The notes beneath the pieces were generated by a model, which worked only from the letters and a program-made list of their open reading frames with translations, searched no databases and had not been told where the DNA came from. Positions 37,759-49,790 of a stretch of 64,000 bases of DNA are shown in pieces. Position 1 is the first letter of the stretch. Every line of letters begins with the position of its first letter. A program made the position numbers and the translations under genes. Source of the DNA: Scatophagus argus (taxonomy: Eukaryota; Chordata; Actinopteri; Scatophagidae); NCBI RefSeq assembly GCF_020382885.2, contig NC_058503.1, forward strand, positions 22,081,535 to 22,145,534, given 5' to 3'.

Positions 37759-39764
37759 CTGAAAAGCTGTACATGATGAAGAGGAAGGTTTTAAGTGTCA
37801 GCGAATGCAACACGATGTGTCATCATCTCAGTGTGAGCTGAAACTGAAAAAATTATGTTGCAATAATACACATGTAATCTAAAAGTCATTTCAAATTAAT
37901 ATCAATTCACCACACGGGTAGTGGAGGAAAAGTATTCCAAGAAATAACGTTAGAAACCGGCGAGTCTGTCTTCTCTCCTAAATTCTCTGATAATAACACC
38001 TGAACGTTTTCGGTTCTGAAATGTTAAGTAAATAATAAATATTTTCGTGTTTGCTGTGATAATAAGATCACGCATACCGACACACTATTTGAGCAAAGAG
38101 TACTTATTATCACTTAAGTCACACCCAGTTGCTCCAAATCCACAGTTAACTTCATAGCTCAACTACTGACGTCGAAGGCTTCCTTTACGTTGTCTTGTAA
38201 CGGTGACAGTGTCCTGCTTAAGCAAACCGACTTACTACTCCTCCTCCTGATAATTTAACGTGAATTTCATTTTGACTGACTAAAGTACCAGCTAAACGCT
38301 AGCTAACCGACGCTAACATCGCTGCTAGCCCGGTGGGGCAGGAGGAATGCGACCCGTTAACTTAAGGTCCAGTTTCCAGGGGAACATCAGCCGCGGACAT
38401 TTAGCTGTTTGCGTGACTTAAGAGAAAAGGAGTGTGACTAGCTATGAGTCGCTTCCACCTTCACACTCACAGCCGTTAATCTCAGTTTGACAAACTGAAG
38501 CGCGAACGGATTCGACGACGGTAATAACGGATAAGTTGGAGAAGAAGAGGAAATAAGAAGAGCAACTTTCTACTGAGCTTCTTTGCCGTTTGTAAGGTTA
38601 TTTGGTGCAAATAAGACAAAGAAAAGCTTATCTTTAAGTGCAGAAGTGTTTGGATACTCGAAAATAATGTGACAGGCGTTTCATGTATGAAAAAAACTGC
38701 AGTATAGTATGATTTGTTACTTACGACACTGCTCCACCTCGTCTCAATGTTGTGTCTCTGTAAACGAGCATTTGCTGGTGCATTCAGGGTCCCCTCGTTC
38801 ATTGCACACGGGGAAATTGATAAAATATCCAAGCCAATATGTGTGTGTGCGCGCGTGTGTGTCCTAACCATACTTATGGCGCTTATTATACTGATAATAA
38901 CTAGTTAGAATGGCGTTTAAATGAGATGACACTACAAAGGGTAGGAATAACTAAAACAAGCCAAGTTTGAAATAAAATGTGACTGAGTGGTAGGCTTGCA
39001 TTATCAGAAATTATGCTAACGTGAACTAAGGAAGTTGTAACTGTAAGTAGTTACAACTGAATAAATTAGTAACTAGCATCTTGGACCCAAGTTTTTATGA
39101 CTTTTTGACTTGATAAATATGAAGAGAGTTCCTGAAAAGGTCAGCATAATTGTTCAAGAAAGTCAATTAAAGTGAGTGTGTTCTGGTTTACGGACTGAAT
39201 AATCAGGGCTGTTTTGGGCAGGATATGTTTCCTGAACACCACCTCAAAATCCTAATCAGTCAGTGTAAAGTAATTGCCTCTGACAGATAAAGATAACTTT
39301 ATTAGCGCTAGAAATGCGGTATTAAGGAGTTGTGTGTTTTTCTAAAGTGTTTTTTTTTGTTTCAGTTTCAACATTAACTTTTTATTACATAAAACAAAAT
39401 CAACCACAAAAACAGGCAAAGATAGAAAATGAACTTGAAAAAAGTGTTTGCAGTGTTAAATAATAACAGATTTAAGGCACTTGTACGCTGAACATTCAGT
39501 GTTGGCAATTATCACTTTTCATATCGTATATTAATAGGAAATCCTTGGTATTAACAATGGCTTTGTTCTGTTTAAGAGCCCCATACGTGTAACAGTGAGC
39601 CAATATGCACAATACCAGGAAGAAAAGCAAATAAAAGCAGTTAAATGAAAGTCAACCATTAATTGTTTGTAACTGTACTTTTCCGACTGTGTCAAGTCTA
39701 AATGTCAGATGTGATTTGTGTTTGGATTGTGTATCAGATCAGAAGTCCTTCTATGCAAACTAAT

Positions 39765-40010
39765 AGTAGGTTCAAGGTTTATTGTCATTAAACTTCAAGC
39801 TTTATTTTGTCAGTTTACTTTTTCATACAATGAAATCCTCTCTCTGCATTTAACCCATCACTGACTGAAACACACACACATGCAACATGCAGTGAAACAC
39901 ACAGGAGCAGTGGGCTGCCATGTCAGGCGCACGGGGAGCAGTTGGGGGGATAAGTGCCTTGCTCAAAGGCACATCAGCCTGATAGTCCAGGGTGAAGTTT
40001 CAGCCTGTTT
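39765..40010. repeat. Dispersed fish repeat ('ctgcatttaaccca' type)
   Basis: The order 'caatgaaatcctctctctgcatttaaccca', then 'gagcagtgggctgcca', then 'ccttgctcaaaggcac' is shared in part with 52283-52513. Both appear to be copies of one teleost repeat family. No ORF is present. Confidence 0.55.
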
Positions 40011-40519
40011 CCCTGAAAAGAGAAATTAGCCTGATAAGTTTGGAAGATGATAATTTCTGACTCGGAGAAGAAAAAAAAGTATGTCCCATTCTCTCATGTG
40101 TTTCAAAATCCATTTAAAAATATGCTGGATTTAAGTTGCTTTTCATATACACAAAAATAAATAAAGAAGTAAATAAAATAGCTCGAGTGCGTGGGAAAAT
40201 GTTTTTTTTTTTTTTTTACCGTGGATACTTTTAGTACATCAGCGACACACGCACTACGTGAAGCTAATGTACTTTACTGTGGAACGGTCGCAATCAAAAC
40301 GTGGGCACATTAGCTGCTCGCTAGCGCCCCCCACCGTGTTATCAGTGGAGGAGGCCCTTAGCTGCAGAGGTGGTGCATTTCTAGAGGGCATTTTTAAAAA
40401 ATATTTGCTATCTGCTATTTGAGGTTTTTGCTGCAGGTATAAGTTTGTGTGTGGTAAGACCAGGGCTCATAATGTACCTATGTGTGTCACAGCACGGACT
40501 GCTGAGCTTCTGTTATTGG

Positions 40520-40910
40520 TAACAATAGGTCTCGAAATTGTGACGTAGCGGAGTGGGGAAACCGCAATGCATTGTGGGCTTTGCGGGAAACAGGAAGGTG
40601 TGTTTACGCCGGCTGCATGCGTAACGCAGCTTTTGTGTTCTGTTGCTTCGTTTTAACAAGTTAAAACATGGTGCAAACGCGCTGTGTCGTTAACTGCCAC
40701 AATCGTTCACATGATCGCTTCGGTAAGAAAAACGATGGGGTGAGATTTTTCTCATTTCCAACGGGAAAACAAAGCTAAGGACCTCGGATCTGTGAGCTAG
40801 CAAGGAGACGCCGAATGGCCGGGAAGCAGCCGTGAGACGACCAAACATCACTTTGAACGCAATGACCCGACACATTTGGCGCGTTCACGGCATTTCAGAC
40901 TGGTAAGTTT
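40520..40910 (+). pseudogene. THAP-domain fragment, copy 1 (broken)
   Basis: ATG at 40668 starts a THAP-type zinc-finger N-terminus: MVQTRCVVNCHNRSHDRFG, then VRFFSFP. THAP domains bind DNA through a C2CH zinc site, and the first Cys-x3-Cys pair is visible. An in-frame stop follows PTGKQS at about 40775, and later codons contain another stop. The upstream 150 bp is also shared with copy 2, so this is a duplicated promoter plus first exon. Probably derived from a THAP gene or THAP-bearing transposon. Confidence 0.6.
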
Positions 40911-40944
40911 GAATTAAAGCATGTGTTTTGCTGTTTCACACGTA

Positions 40945-41298
40945 GCACATGGCTCGAAAGTGTAACGTAGCGTAGTGGGAAAACCGCAATGCACTGGGGG
41001 CTTTGCGGGCAACAGGAAGGTGTTCATTCGTGACGCAGCTTTTGTGTTCTGTTGCTTCGTTTTAACAAGTTAAAACATGGTGCAAACGTGTTGTGTCGTT
41101 AACTGCCACAATCGTTCACATGATCGCTTCGGTAAGAAAAACGACGGAGTGAGATTTTTCTCATTTCCAACGTGGAAACAAGGCCAAGGACCTCGGATCT
41201 GTGAGCTAACATGGGTAGCAGCGGTGAGACGACCAAACGTCACTTTCAACGCCATCACCCGACACATTTGGCGTGTTCACGGCATTTTCATGACGTAG
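40945..41298 (+). pseudogene. THAP-domain fragment, copy 2 (longer frame)
   Basis: The frame from 41077 encodes 73 residues. CxxxC is at residues 6-10, followed by VRFFSFPTWKQGQGPRICEL and then AVRRPNVTFNAITRH near the end. This order (CxxxC, FP, W, AVxR) fits the THAP fold, but the C-x2-H pair at the end is not clean (RVHGIF). The frame stops at 41298 where LINE sequence begins. Offset from copy 1 is 409 bp. It could be a first exon, but no good donor was found. Confidence 0.55.
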
Positions 41299-42850
41299 GT
41301 GTCAGGATGCTCCAGGTGAGTCAGCGCCATGTGCAGTGCTGATGAGACTGCGTCCTCTGTGGATCGGTTCTCCCTGCAGACGAACAGGTGTGTGTCCAGA
41401 GTAGCAGGGATGACGTCCTTGATGTGACTAAAGACGATCCTCTCAAAGCACGTCATGATTACCTGTGTCAGAGCAACAGGGCAGATGACAGCTGATTTTT
41501 TTTGGCACAGTGATGGAGGACTCGAGGCACACAGTGACTGAAGCGAGCTGCAAGGACAGATCGAAAATGTTCAGACTCCAGTCCAAACTCCAGCTAGCTG
41601 ATTCGCACACAGCTTCAGGACCCGACCTGACACCTTGTCTGGTCCTGCGGCTTTGCTGGTGTTGATCCTCCTCAGGGTGCAGCTCACCTGGTGTAGCTGC
41701 AGGACGAGGAGCTGGAGCTGCCCCTCAGGCTGTGGAAGATGAACAGTCGCTCTGCTGCCAGGTGTGTCAAAGTGTGCGAAGAAACTGTTTAAGGTGTCGG
41801 GCAGAGTGGGGTCGTGGTTGATCTGCTGGTTGCTGTTCTGGTAGTCTGTAATGGTTCTGATGCCTCTCCACATTTCCCGTGGGTTGTTGTCAGCAAAGTG
41901 CTCCTCAGTGCACCTCAGTCTGTGGCCTGATGGATGCCCTTCTTCAGATCTGTCCGGGCCCTGCTGTAGGCCAGCCTGTCACCTGACCTGTAGGCTGCAC
42001 TCTGAGCTTTGAGCAGAGACCGCACTGTGCTGTCACACCATGGTTTCTGGTTTGGAAACACCTTGATGGACTTTGTGGGTAGAACAGCATCAGTGCAGAA
42101 CTGCACATAGTCCAGGAAGCTTCCTCAGTCCATACCTGAACTGTTTTGGTGGTTGGTTTTGTCCTGCAGATCAGAGGTTTATATGCTGGAATCAGCTCCA
42201 CAGAGATGTGATCCGACATGCCCAGGTGAGGAGCTGCTGCAGCCTTGTATGCTCCAGGGATGTTGCAGTAAACTTGATCCAGCATGTTACTGTCTCTGGT
42301 GGGAAAGTGTATGAATTAAAGCACTGCTTTGAGCTCCACGTGATTGAAGTCTCCAGTCACAATCACAGCTGCCTCTGGGTTGGAGTTTATTTCCCTGCTA
42401 ATCAGACAGTAGAGCTCCTCTAGCGCTAGCTTAGCATTAGCCTATGGTGGAATGTAAACAGCTATGATCAGTACGGAGCAGAACTCTCTCACTGTCTTGA
42501 ATGGTCTGCACTTCACAGCCAGGTATTCCAGGTCAGGTGTGCAGTACATTCTGATGATGTGTGTGGCTGTACACCAGGAGTTGTGGATGTAAAGCGCGAG
42601 CCCTCCGACTCTGCATTTAGCAGAGGCTGCAGTCCTATCTGCTTGGAACAAAGAGTGTCCCACTGACTCCGCTGCTGCGTTTGGTGTGTTGTTATCCAGT
42701 CAGGTTTCAGTGATGATGGCCACACAGCCGTCCCTCCTCTGCGAGACGATCCTCAGCCGAATCTCGTCCATTTTGTTGGATCTCTGGTGGTATGAAATCT
42801 GGTTCAGTGGTTGCATAAAGTTGGCAGTTTCTTCCTATGTTCATTAATTC
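41293..42850 (-). mobile_element. Non-LTR LINE, broken endonuclease plus partial RT
   Basis: Minus-strand peptides fall in LINE order. From 42.8 to 42.45 kb comes an AP endonuclease N-terminal part (RRDGCVAIITE, GLALYIHNSW, IIAVYIPP). Then follows VTGDFNH and LDQVYCNIPGAYK with an SDH motif (about 42.4-42.2 kb). Next is a linker, then [19 protein letters not shown] at 41.6 kb and CFERIVFSHIKDVIP to RENRSTEDAVSSALH at 41.3-41.45 kb. Stops and frame changes break every domain, and the RT catalytic YxDD segment is absent. The element ends abruptly against THAP copy 2. Pieces from the far 3' end of this family lie at 46.04 and 49.15 kb in the opposite orientation. Confidence 0.8.
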
Positions 42851-43694
42851 AGCCACTGCCGTACTGAATTAATACTTCCAGTGACTGGAGCAGTAGCAAA
42901 AATACGAACAAAACAAACATAAGCCGAGAGCCCTGATCCCCTGCATGCATATGCGCCGCCATTTTTTAGTTTCCCTTCTGCTGTTTGTACTCTGTCTTGT
43001 CTTTCTCCGACTTTCCTTTTGAAAACACAACAGAGGGTAGAGTCCACAAAGGGCAACACCTCTCTGTCCATCTGTCAATCTTTTTCCTTCTCTCTGAGGC
43101 ATTCCCCCTCTACCTGCAGCAGGAAGAGGGGGAGGAGGAGGAGCTAGAACTATTTGATAGGTGTGCAGACTGCGAAACCTCTTGAAAGAGATAACAAGGC
43201 AGGAAGAAGATTTAATCTTTTTATTTGGCTCAGCCATTAAAACACACACACACACACACACATGCATGTAAATCAACACCCTTTGTTTTTTTTTGTTTTT
43301 TTTACCTTCAAAATCATTTCATTGTTTATACTTGTAAACTCTTATGTGACACAATTAGAACATTGCTGATGAGCTAATACATTGGTCACCATTCAAACTA
43401 CAAATTCAGACTTGGTGGTCGCCTTTCACAAATAGGATAGCGACGTTCCACAGGTACATTCGTCATTTCACTTGTTGGACTGGGTTTTGGTACAGATATT
43501 ACACTTCCTTTTACTGCTTTATTTAAAGTAGACAACCACAGTAGGGCTGATTGGGTCTGACATTTGTAATGGTGCATGACATCGGGTTCGGGTACAGCAG
43601 TATCAGTGGGCTTGTCAATGTCAACACAGTTCATTGTTGGTGGAAATAATAATAATAATAACTATTACATTACATAATAACTACTGTTTTACTC

Positions 43695-44190
43695 TTAAGC
43701 TCCGTGACGAACACACTAAAATACACAAACCAGGATTAGCCGCTATCGTAGCATTGAAGCTAGCAGCTTTCCCACAATGAGGCGCACTTGAACACATAAA
43801 AGTAAAATGAAACTTTTAGAGGCTAATCAATATTAATTTTAAAAACATCAAGCCACCACGTGTGAATATTTGGATTTAAAGTGTAAAACAATAAAGTTTT
43901 ATATTTATTTTATATTTATATTAGCAGAGCTTATTACAACACAACTTATTTAGTGGGGTGCCCATTGCTCAATGGCAAGTGGAATAATAATAATGATACT
44001 AAGGGAAGTTAATACCCCGTTACATACGGTTACTCCGTATAGACAAAATACATAACAAGCGTTGATTCAACTTCTCAACAGTATATTAGTTAGTGCACAG
44101 TAGTTGTAGTTAAGTTGCAGAAGAGATGTTTTCTCTACATCGATTAGTTGGAAAGGTTAGTCTCTCAGATGTACGATGCGTTTCTTTGGG
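43695..44190 (+). repeat. Segmental duplication, left copy
   Basis: The run beginning 'ctccgtgacgaacacac' and continuing past 'gccgctatcgtagcattgaagctagcagc' recurs at 51216-51745 in the same orientation, with small indels. Further matching blocks continue to the right (44.65, 45.05 and 45.65-45.95 kb against 52.25, 52.6 and 52.68-52.96 kb). Confidence 0.85.
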
Positions 44191-44346
44191 TGTTGCTTCT
44201 TCTAATGTGAACTGAAAAAGTTGATACTCTTCAGACTTTGAGTTCATGTGTTTGGTAGACACGTCCTGTGATGTTTTCTGTATCTGCGATGAAGGCACGT
44301 TGTTTTTCAGACAGTATTTTGTCATATTTCTCTTTGTTCTGTACAG

Positions 44347-45887
44347 AAAAAACAATAACTGGAGAAAACGAGCCAGCAGAGAAGAAACAGCCCTCCAGCC
44401 CTCAGAGTCGGTAAGATGACCGAGAACAGTTATTTTACTCGTCTAAACTGTTTTTTCATTTCAACTGTTAGATTATAGTCTACCTTTAGTCTTGTAACAT
44501 CTTGGAGCAGAAAAAATAACTTACTGGGTATACGAGTCAAGAAGATTGAAGTAGCCTACCAATGTTGGAGTCACAGATATTTGGTGTGTAAATGTAGGAA
44601 TAATTGTTTTGTGATTATGTGAGTTACAAAACTTGTTGCTGATTTCTTTCTGACTAAAAATGATTCCACTATTGAACAGCCAATTTTCTCTTTACAACAG
44701 GGTGACCTCCTCAGACACAGCTGAGCAGGCTGAGGCTGGACTGGATAGAGACAAAAAGGCAGAGAAAAGGTGGCTTAATCGCCTCTTCTGTGATGTTGTG
44801 GTATGTTTGACAGAAAGTGTCATAGCCTCACTTTTAGCGTTTAAATTGCCTGTAACATTTTTCTTTTAGTGAGCTCAAATAATGTTTGATATAGTTTTTC
44901 CATATTGTTTTGGTTTTTCTAAGACTGCAGAAAAGAGCAACTGAGGAGAAGCTTCCAGCCCCAGAGAAAAGGTGAGACACTCCACTCTGAATACGTTTCA
45001 TGGGTTTCCACTAACTCATTTATTATTGCGATATTTCTGAAAAGTTCACAATAAAATGACCGTGTTTTGCCTTTTAGCACAGCTGATGCCCCAGGCGGTG
45101 CTGCGCCAGCCATGAGGACTCCTCTGCGAAGGTAGTGATGCTGTGTTCACTGTCTGTCAGGAGCATGTAAGGTGTGATCACTTCTTATATTGACTGATCA
45201 ATACATTCACACACAGACTACTTATTCTCACATGGCATCAGATTTTTAATCATAAATAACCTTTATGACGATATTCATTGTCCAGTTCTGCAGTAAAACA
45301 AACAAACAAACAAACAAAAAAACAGATTCATCTGAGTTCCTTTAGTTTTAATCTTCCTGTGATGTCTTTTTTGTTTCTCCAGGAGCACGTTTTAAGTCAA
45401 GTCAAGTCAACTTTATTTGTATAGCCAATTTTTACAAGCAGTTTGTTTTACATTCCCAGACACTTCATGACAGAGGATAACATTGAGGGGTTAATCACAG
45501 ACGCCACCAACATGCCGCAGGATGAGCCCGTCAAAGCTGTGAATGACTTGATGCCTCAGCTGGCTTTGCTGAGGCTGGACTGGATAGACAAAAAGGCTGA
45601 GAAAAGGTGAGACACTCCACTCTGAATACATTTTATGGGTTTCCACTAACTCGGGTGGGGGTGTCAGTTGTTTAAATGTTGTGGGGTACGTTTCACAAAA
45701 AGAGCTCATGTAACCACTGATGTGTCAGTCAGAACTGCATGAGAGCACCTGAAAATTTGTATTGTTCAGTAATCTGACTTTTTGATCCATGACTGTTTGT
45801 CTTTCCACCAACAGAAGTGTGAGGTTGCTCCAATTGTGCCGACTCTGACGAAGAGGAGAGGAAGTCACCAAGGCCTCCTCTGCGAAG
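44347..45887 (+). other. Array of short phase-matched exon-like modules
   Basis: Five segments with AG|...|GT borders keep one continuous phase: 44347-44410, 44701-44769, 44924-44971, 45078-45131 and 45460-45606. Joined, they read charged, Pro/Ala-rich peptides: KTITGENEPAEKK, then AGLDRDKKAEKR, then LQKRATEEKLPAPEKR, then APGGAAPAMRTPLRR. Last comes an acidic module starting RHFMTEDNIEGLITDATN and ending LDWIDKKAEKR. A sixth segment, 45815-45887, has good splice signals but stops in the array phase. I recognise no family. No start codon with leader was found, so this is either the middle of a fast-changing gene or a decayed copy of one. A SINE-like tail (45388-45455) interrupts the 5' side of the fifth module. 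Confidence 0.4.
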
Positions 45888-46039
45888 GTAGTGATGCTGT
45901 GTTCACTGTCTGTCAGGAGCATGTAAGGTGTGATCACTTCTTATATTGACTGATCAGTACATTCACACACAGACTACTTATTCTCACATGGTATCAGATT
46001 TTAACTGTAAATAACCTTTATGACAATATTGTTTTACAG

Positions 46040-46612
46040 CTTTAAGTGTGACACTTCGGCATACCTGAGATCCTTCAACGTGTGCAGCAAGATGTTGGAG
46101 ATCTTCTACCAGTCTGTTGTTGCCATATTCTTTGCCGTGGTGTGTTGGGGCAGCAGCATCAGAGACAGCGACACCAACAGACTTGATAAGACCATCAAGA
46201 AGGCTGGCTCTGTACTCGGTCTCAGGCTGCCGTCTTTTGAGACCGTGGTGGAAAGGAGGACGCTGAACAAACTGTCCTCTCCACCACACAGCTGACAGAC
46301 AGCAGAGCACCACCTCCCACAGGCTGCTACAGCTCCACTGTCAAAGGGACAGATGCCATCACACTGTACAATAACAGCTAAACTCTGGTCATAACATACA
46401 GTCACTATGCACTTTATATGTTTTACACACTTGGTTCACTGCACCTTACTTTCTACTTTATTTTGCACAACATTACACTGCTTATTTGTTGTATATACAA
46501 TTTTTTATATTGCTTTGTATGTTGCTATTTTTAACATATTTTGTATAGCTTATTGTGTGTAATGGTACTGCTGCACTGTAATTTCCCAGCTTGAGATCAA
46601 TAAAGTATATCT
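46040..46612 (+). mobile_element. LINE 3' end fragment, copy A
   Basis: The plus frame reads YLRSFNVCSKMLEIFYQSV, then AVVCWGSSI, RLDKTIKKAGSVLG and VVERRTLNKL. This is the conserved C-terminus of the fish LINE family whose 5' half lies at 41.3-42.8 kb. A non-coding 3' region ends in 'gatcaataaagtatatctatct', a typical tail. It is 5' truncated and has an early stop, so it is dead. Confidence 0.8.
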
Positions 46613-46817
46613 ATCTAACATGAATGTCCATCTGTCTGCACACGGACACATCTGCTGTTTCATCTATTTCTATACCGATCACTTTTGACTGATGAATGTC
46701 CCTTAATATGGGCTGCGGGAATATCCAACATCTCATCAACAATGCGGTGTCATCTGCAGTTTGTAGCCTTGCCAATCTGAAAAATAAAATGTTGGAAAGG
46801 TTTACACAAAGATACAT
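46611..46817 (-). mobile_element. hAT-type transposase remnant
   Basis: The minus frame contains TADDTALLMRCWIFPQPILRD, read in two parts, then KVIGIEIDETADVSVCRQMD. The 'IDETxDVSxxxQ' motif is typical of hAT/ZBED-like transposases and their domesticated relatives. Only this short piece is left. No BED finger or dimerisation domain is seen nearby. Confidence 0.5.
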
Positions 46818-47585
46818 TGAAATTAATATTATGTTATTTCTTCAACTAAATTTATGCTAAATATAATTTATAACAATCACATGAAACATGAATTTTTTTT
46901 AAGCGTACATGAAGCTTGTCGAAATAGCTGCAGCCCAACAGATTGGTCAGGTCCAACAAGGCTGGATAGTTGGTGTGATGTGCTGCTTCATGTTTGATGA
47001 GCCAGTATAAGCACTTGAATGCCCCATCAGGGCTTCATGCTCCAGGACAGTTACTGAAACATAACACATCATCAATATCAAGAAGCATGTTAATCTTAAT
47101 TTTAAAAAATGATTTTAACACTTTACCTGCTTTACAGGCTGTTCTGTGATGATCAGATGCCATGTGTTGGTCAAGTTTGTCCTTTCTGTAGGACTGGCAG
47201 GGTAGTTAAATAAAAATTCTGGCCTGACCTTGCCTTGTAACCTCGTAAAAAAAAAAAAAAACATCCAATAAAATAAATCATCTATTCACATGGATGGACA
47301 ATACAAGATAAGATTAAAAAAACATATGATTAACAACAACCAAATGCTTTCTTTTACTCAGTCTGGCTTAGTCAACACATCTCAGCATATCCCAAACTAA
47401 AGGACTAATCGTTTGGTATGCACACAGAGCACTAACTGTACTTAGCACTAATTGCGAATAGGTGGTCCCAAAGGCTAAACCTGGCCAGCTGGTTAATCAA
47501 TCACTCATTCAAAAAATCAATGAATCCAGCATTCATTCATTCGTTCATTAATCAATTCACTGACCAAGCTCGGTCTTGTACAGCC

Positions 47586-47741
47586 ATGGAGAGTATCTTA
47601 AGTCTGACAGCCACGTCGGATCAAAGCCAGACTGACGGTGCTGACCCGTCTGCAGCTTCTTACTACGTGTCTCGGTGGGAGGGCTGCAACAGTTTAGTAC
47701 TACCGGTAGATGTGGCGACGTTAACCGGGGCAGGTGGTTAG
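47586..47741 (+). other. Short ORF with strong start context, possible first exon
   Basis: GCCATGG at 47583-47589 opens a 51-codon frame (MESILSLTATSDQSQTDGAD...) in GC-richer DNA, ending at TAG. A donor-like GGGGCAG|GTGGTT lies just before the stop. The peptide is Ser/Thr/Asp-rich and matches nothing I know. It could be a lost gene's first exon or chance. Confidence 0.2.
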
Positions 47742-47834
47742 CATTTATGCTAGCATCTGCCGTAGCGCTAACTGTGCTTCCCACCTCGCCACGTACAGTT
47801 CGTTTAAAAAATGCAGATTTTTTCTTTTTTTGGT

Positions 47835-47852
47835 GGGGGGGGGGGGGGGGGG
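47835..47852. repeat. Poly-G tract
   Basis: Eighteen consecutive G after a T-rich run. Four frames crossing it give poly-Gly or poly-Pro ORFs that are artefacts. Such runs are prone to sequencing length error. Confidence 0.9.
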
Positions 47853-48400
47853 CGGCGAACGTTTGGGGAACCTCCGGTCGTACATTAATACTTGGTTTGT
47901 TGTTGACTTTTTTACCGCAACGTCGGCAACACGCTCTGCCCTGCTCTCCGAGTGTAGGTGGGTGTGTCTGCACCGGTGTGAGTGCACGTGTGTATGTTGT
48001 GAGAGAGGAGCGAGGGGGGAGGCCCGCCCCTCGCAGAGGAGAGGAGGATGTGACGAAACCATAGCCACGCATTACACTCTGAAATGGCGCAAATTAGAGT
48101 TAGCTTTTTATTTGATAAAAAGAAGGCCGGTTATAGGCCCTTTCGATTAAAATAAAAATTAAACAATGGATTTTTCTTTTTAAATCTACGACTTGAATTT
48201 CTGGGTGGGGGTCCTGGTGGCAGGGCGGGGGTGTCTGCACTATAGGGGAAACACTGATATTCATTGTCCAGGTTCATCTGAGCTGCTTCAGTTTTAATCT
48301 TGCTGTGATGTTCTGTCATGAAAAGGATTCTTTAACATAAACTCACCTGGCTGGCCTTGCTGTTCTTCTCTTGACGAGGATGATGTCTTCCTTTTTCCAG

Positions 48401-48600
48401 GATCAGATTTCCATTAGACTTATACAGGCACTTCATGGCAGAAGATAACAGTGAGGGTGATGTGATGCCCGACCCTGAGGTCATCGAGGAGATCTGCAGC
48501 ACAGCAGAACAAGTTTTTAATATTTGCTGCATAAAAACTATAAATACAAAAACAATGAAGCAGTGTCTAATTTACATTAATATTTTGTAAAATACTGAAT
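48401..48600 (+). other. Exon-module paralogue (RHFMAEDN type)
   Basis: After 'cctttttccag' the frame G|ATC reads IRFPLDLYRHFMAEDNSEG, then DVMPDPEVIEEICSTAEQ. It matches the acidic module at 45460-45606 (RHFMTEDNIEG). The sequence upstream (48240-48400) also matches 45255-45380. A weak donor GTTTTT follows; otherwise the frame stops at TAA near 48590. It may be a terminal exon or a decayed copy. Confidence 0.35.
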
Positions 48601-49149
48601 CAAATACAGCTGTTGATTTTACAGTAAAGATTTGTTAAAAGAATCTTTTTTTTTTTTTTTATTCTACTTTTTGATTCCGGGACCTGAGTCCTAATTTCAT
48701 ACCATAAACATGTAAATGTGAGCTGGTATGACAATAAAAGTTCTTAAATCCTTCCTCCTGTAGAATTTACAAATTACTGTGGTCTTAACACATACAAGTT
48801 GTAAAGCAAATAGAATGATAACATAATATTGTTAAAATGTTTCCTTTTTTTAATCAGGTAGATGTTTATATGGAGATGGACCATATTACATTTTACAGAT
48901 TCATATGTTATACTTTACAGATAAGAAAATATTACACATATACAGTATATTACATTATATTACAAATCTCTTTGTAAACAAAACAGAAGAAATATCTCGT
49001 GCTTCTTCCTCCACAGCGTGTTTCCTTCTGAAACTTTATGCATAAAGCACAGCCATTTTTCAGAACGTAGAAATTTTCTGTTTATTCTCAAAAGTAGCTG
49101 ATTTTCAGTCTCGCCCTCCTGGGGCTGAAGACAAATCCTTTCCATTTTG

Positions 49150-49790
49150 AATGGCCTTTTGCAGGCTGCTGAAGCAGGTAGAGGTGTGTTCAGCTTAACA
49201 GACGACTGACTCCCACCCTCTGCACCGGACTCTGATCAGTCAGAGGAGTGTGTTCAGCACCGGGCTGCTGTCTCTGACCTGCTCCACAAACAGACTCAGG
49301 AGCTCTTTGTCCTCCTGGCCATTAGACTCTACAACACATCTCTGGGTGTTCAGGGGTCACGATCCCAGCGACAGTCTGAGCCCGAGTCACAGCAGGCGTT
49401 AAATCTGAGGACATTTATTCCACTATGCACCTGATCTATCACCTTACTGTTTTGCACAATTAACCTGCACTTTATAACTCTTTCGTGGGGGGTAGCAATA
49501 TGTTTACAGTTCTGTTCACACTGTAGTTCTTGTCTTAACACACACCGTCAATCTGGTCGACCAGCTTTCTTTGCACTTTACTATACCTTATGTAGCATAT
49601 GTTAGTTATTTAGTATATGTTTAGTTTATTTAGCATATGCTTAGTCTATTTTCCACTAACAGTGAGGCCTTGTTTGTCTGTTTGTTAGTTTACTTTTTGG
49701 CTAACCTACTGCTGTAATGTGTTACTGGATGCTTGGATTTTCCCTGGGATCAATAAAGTATCTAACTATCAATCTATCTGTCAATCTAAG
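49150..49790 (+). mobile_element. LINE 3' end fragment, copy B
   Basis: It contains the non-coding and C-terminal remnant typical of this LINE ('ctcctggccattagactctacaacacatct', then a T-rich 3' region). It ends in 'gggatcaataaagtatcta' followed by a decayed ATCT repeat. No open frame is left. Confidence 0.65.

Noticed and set aside
42869-43279. 136-codon minus ORF
   Set aside because: It begins in a CA microsatellite and reads a poly-Pro stretch; no domain is visible.
47557-48150. Several ORFs of 107-171 codons on both strands
   Set aside because: All cross the 18-base G tract and read poly-Pro or poly-Gly; only the short start at 47586 is kept as a weak candidate.
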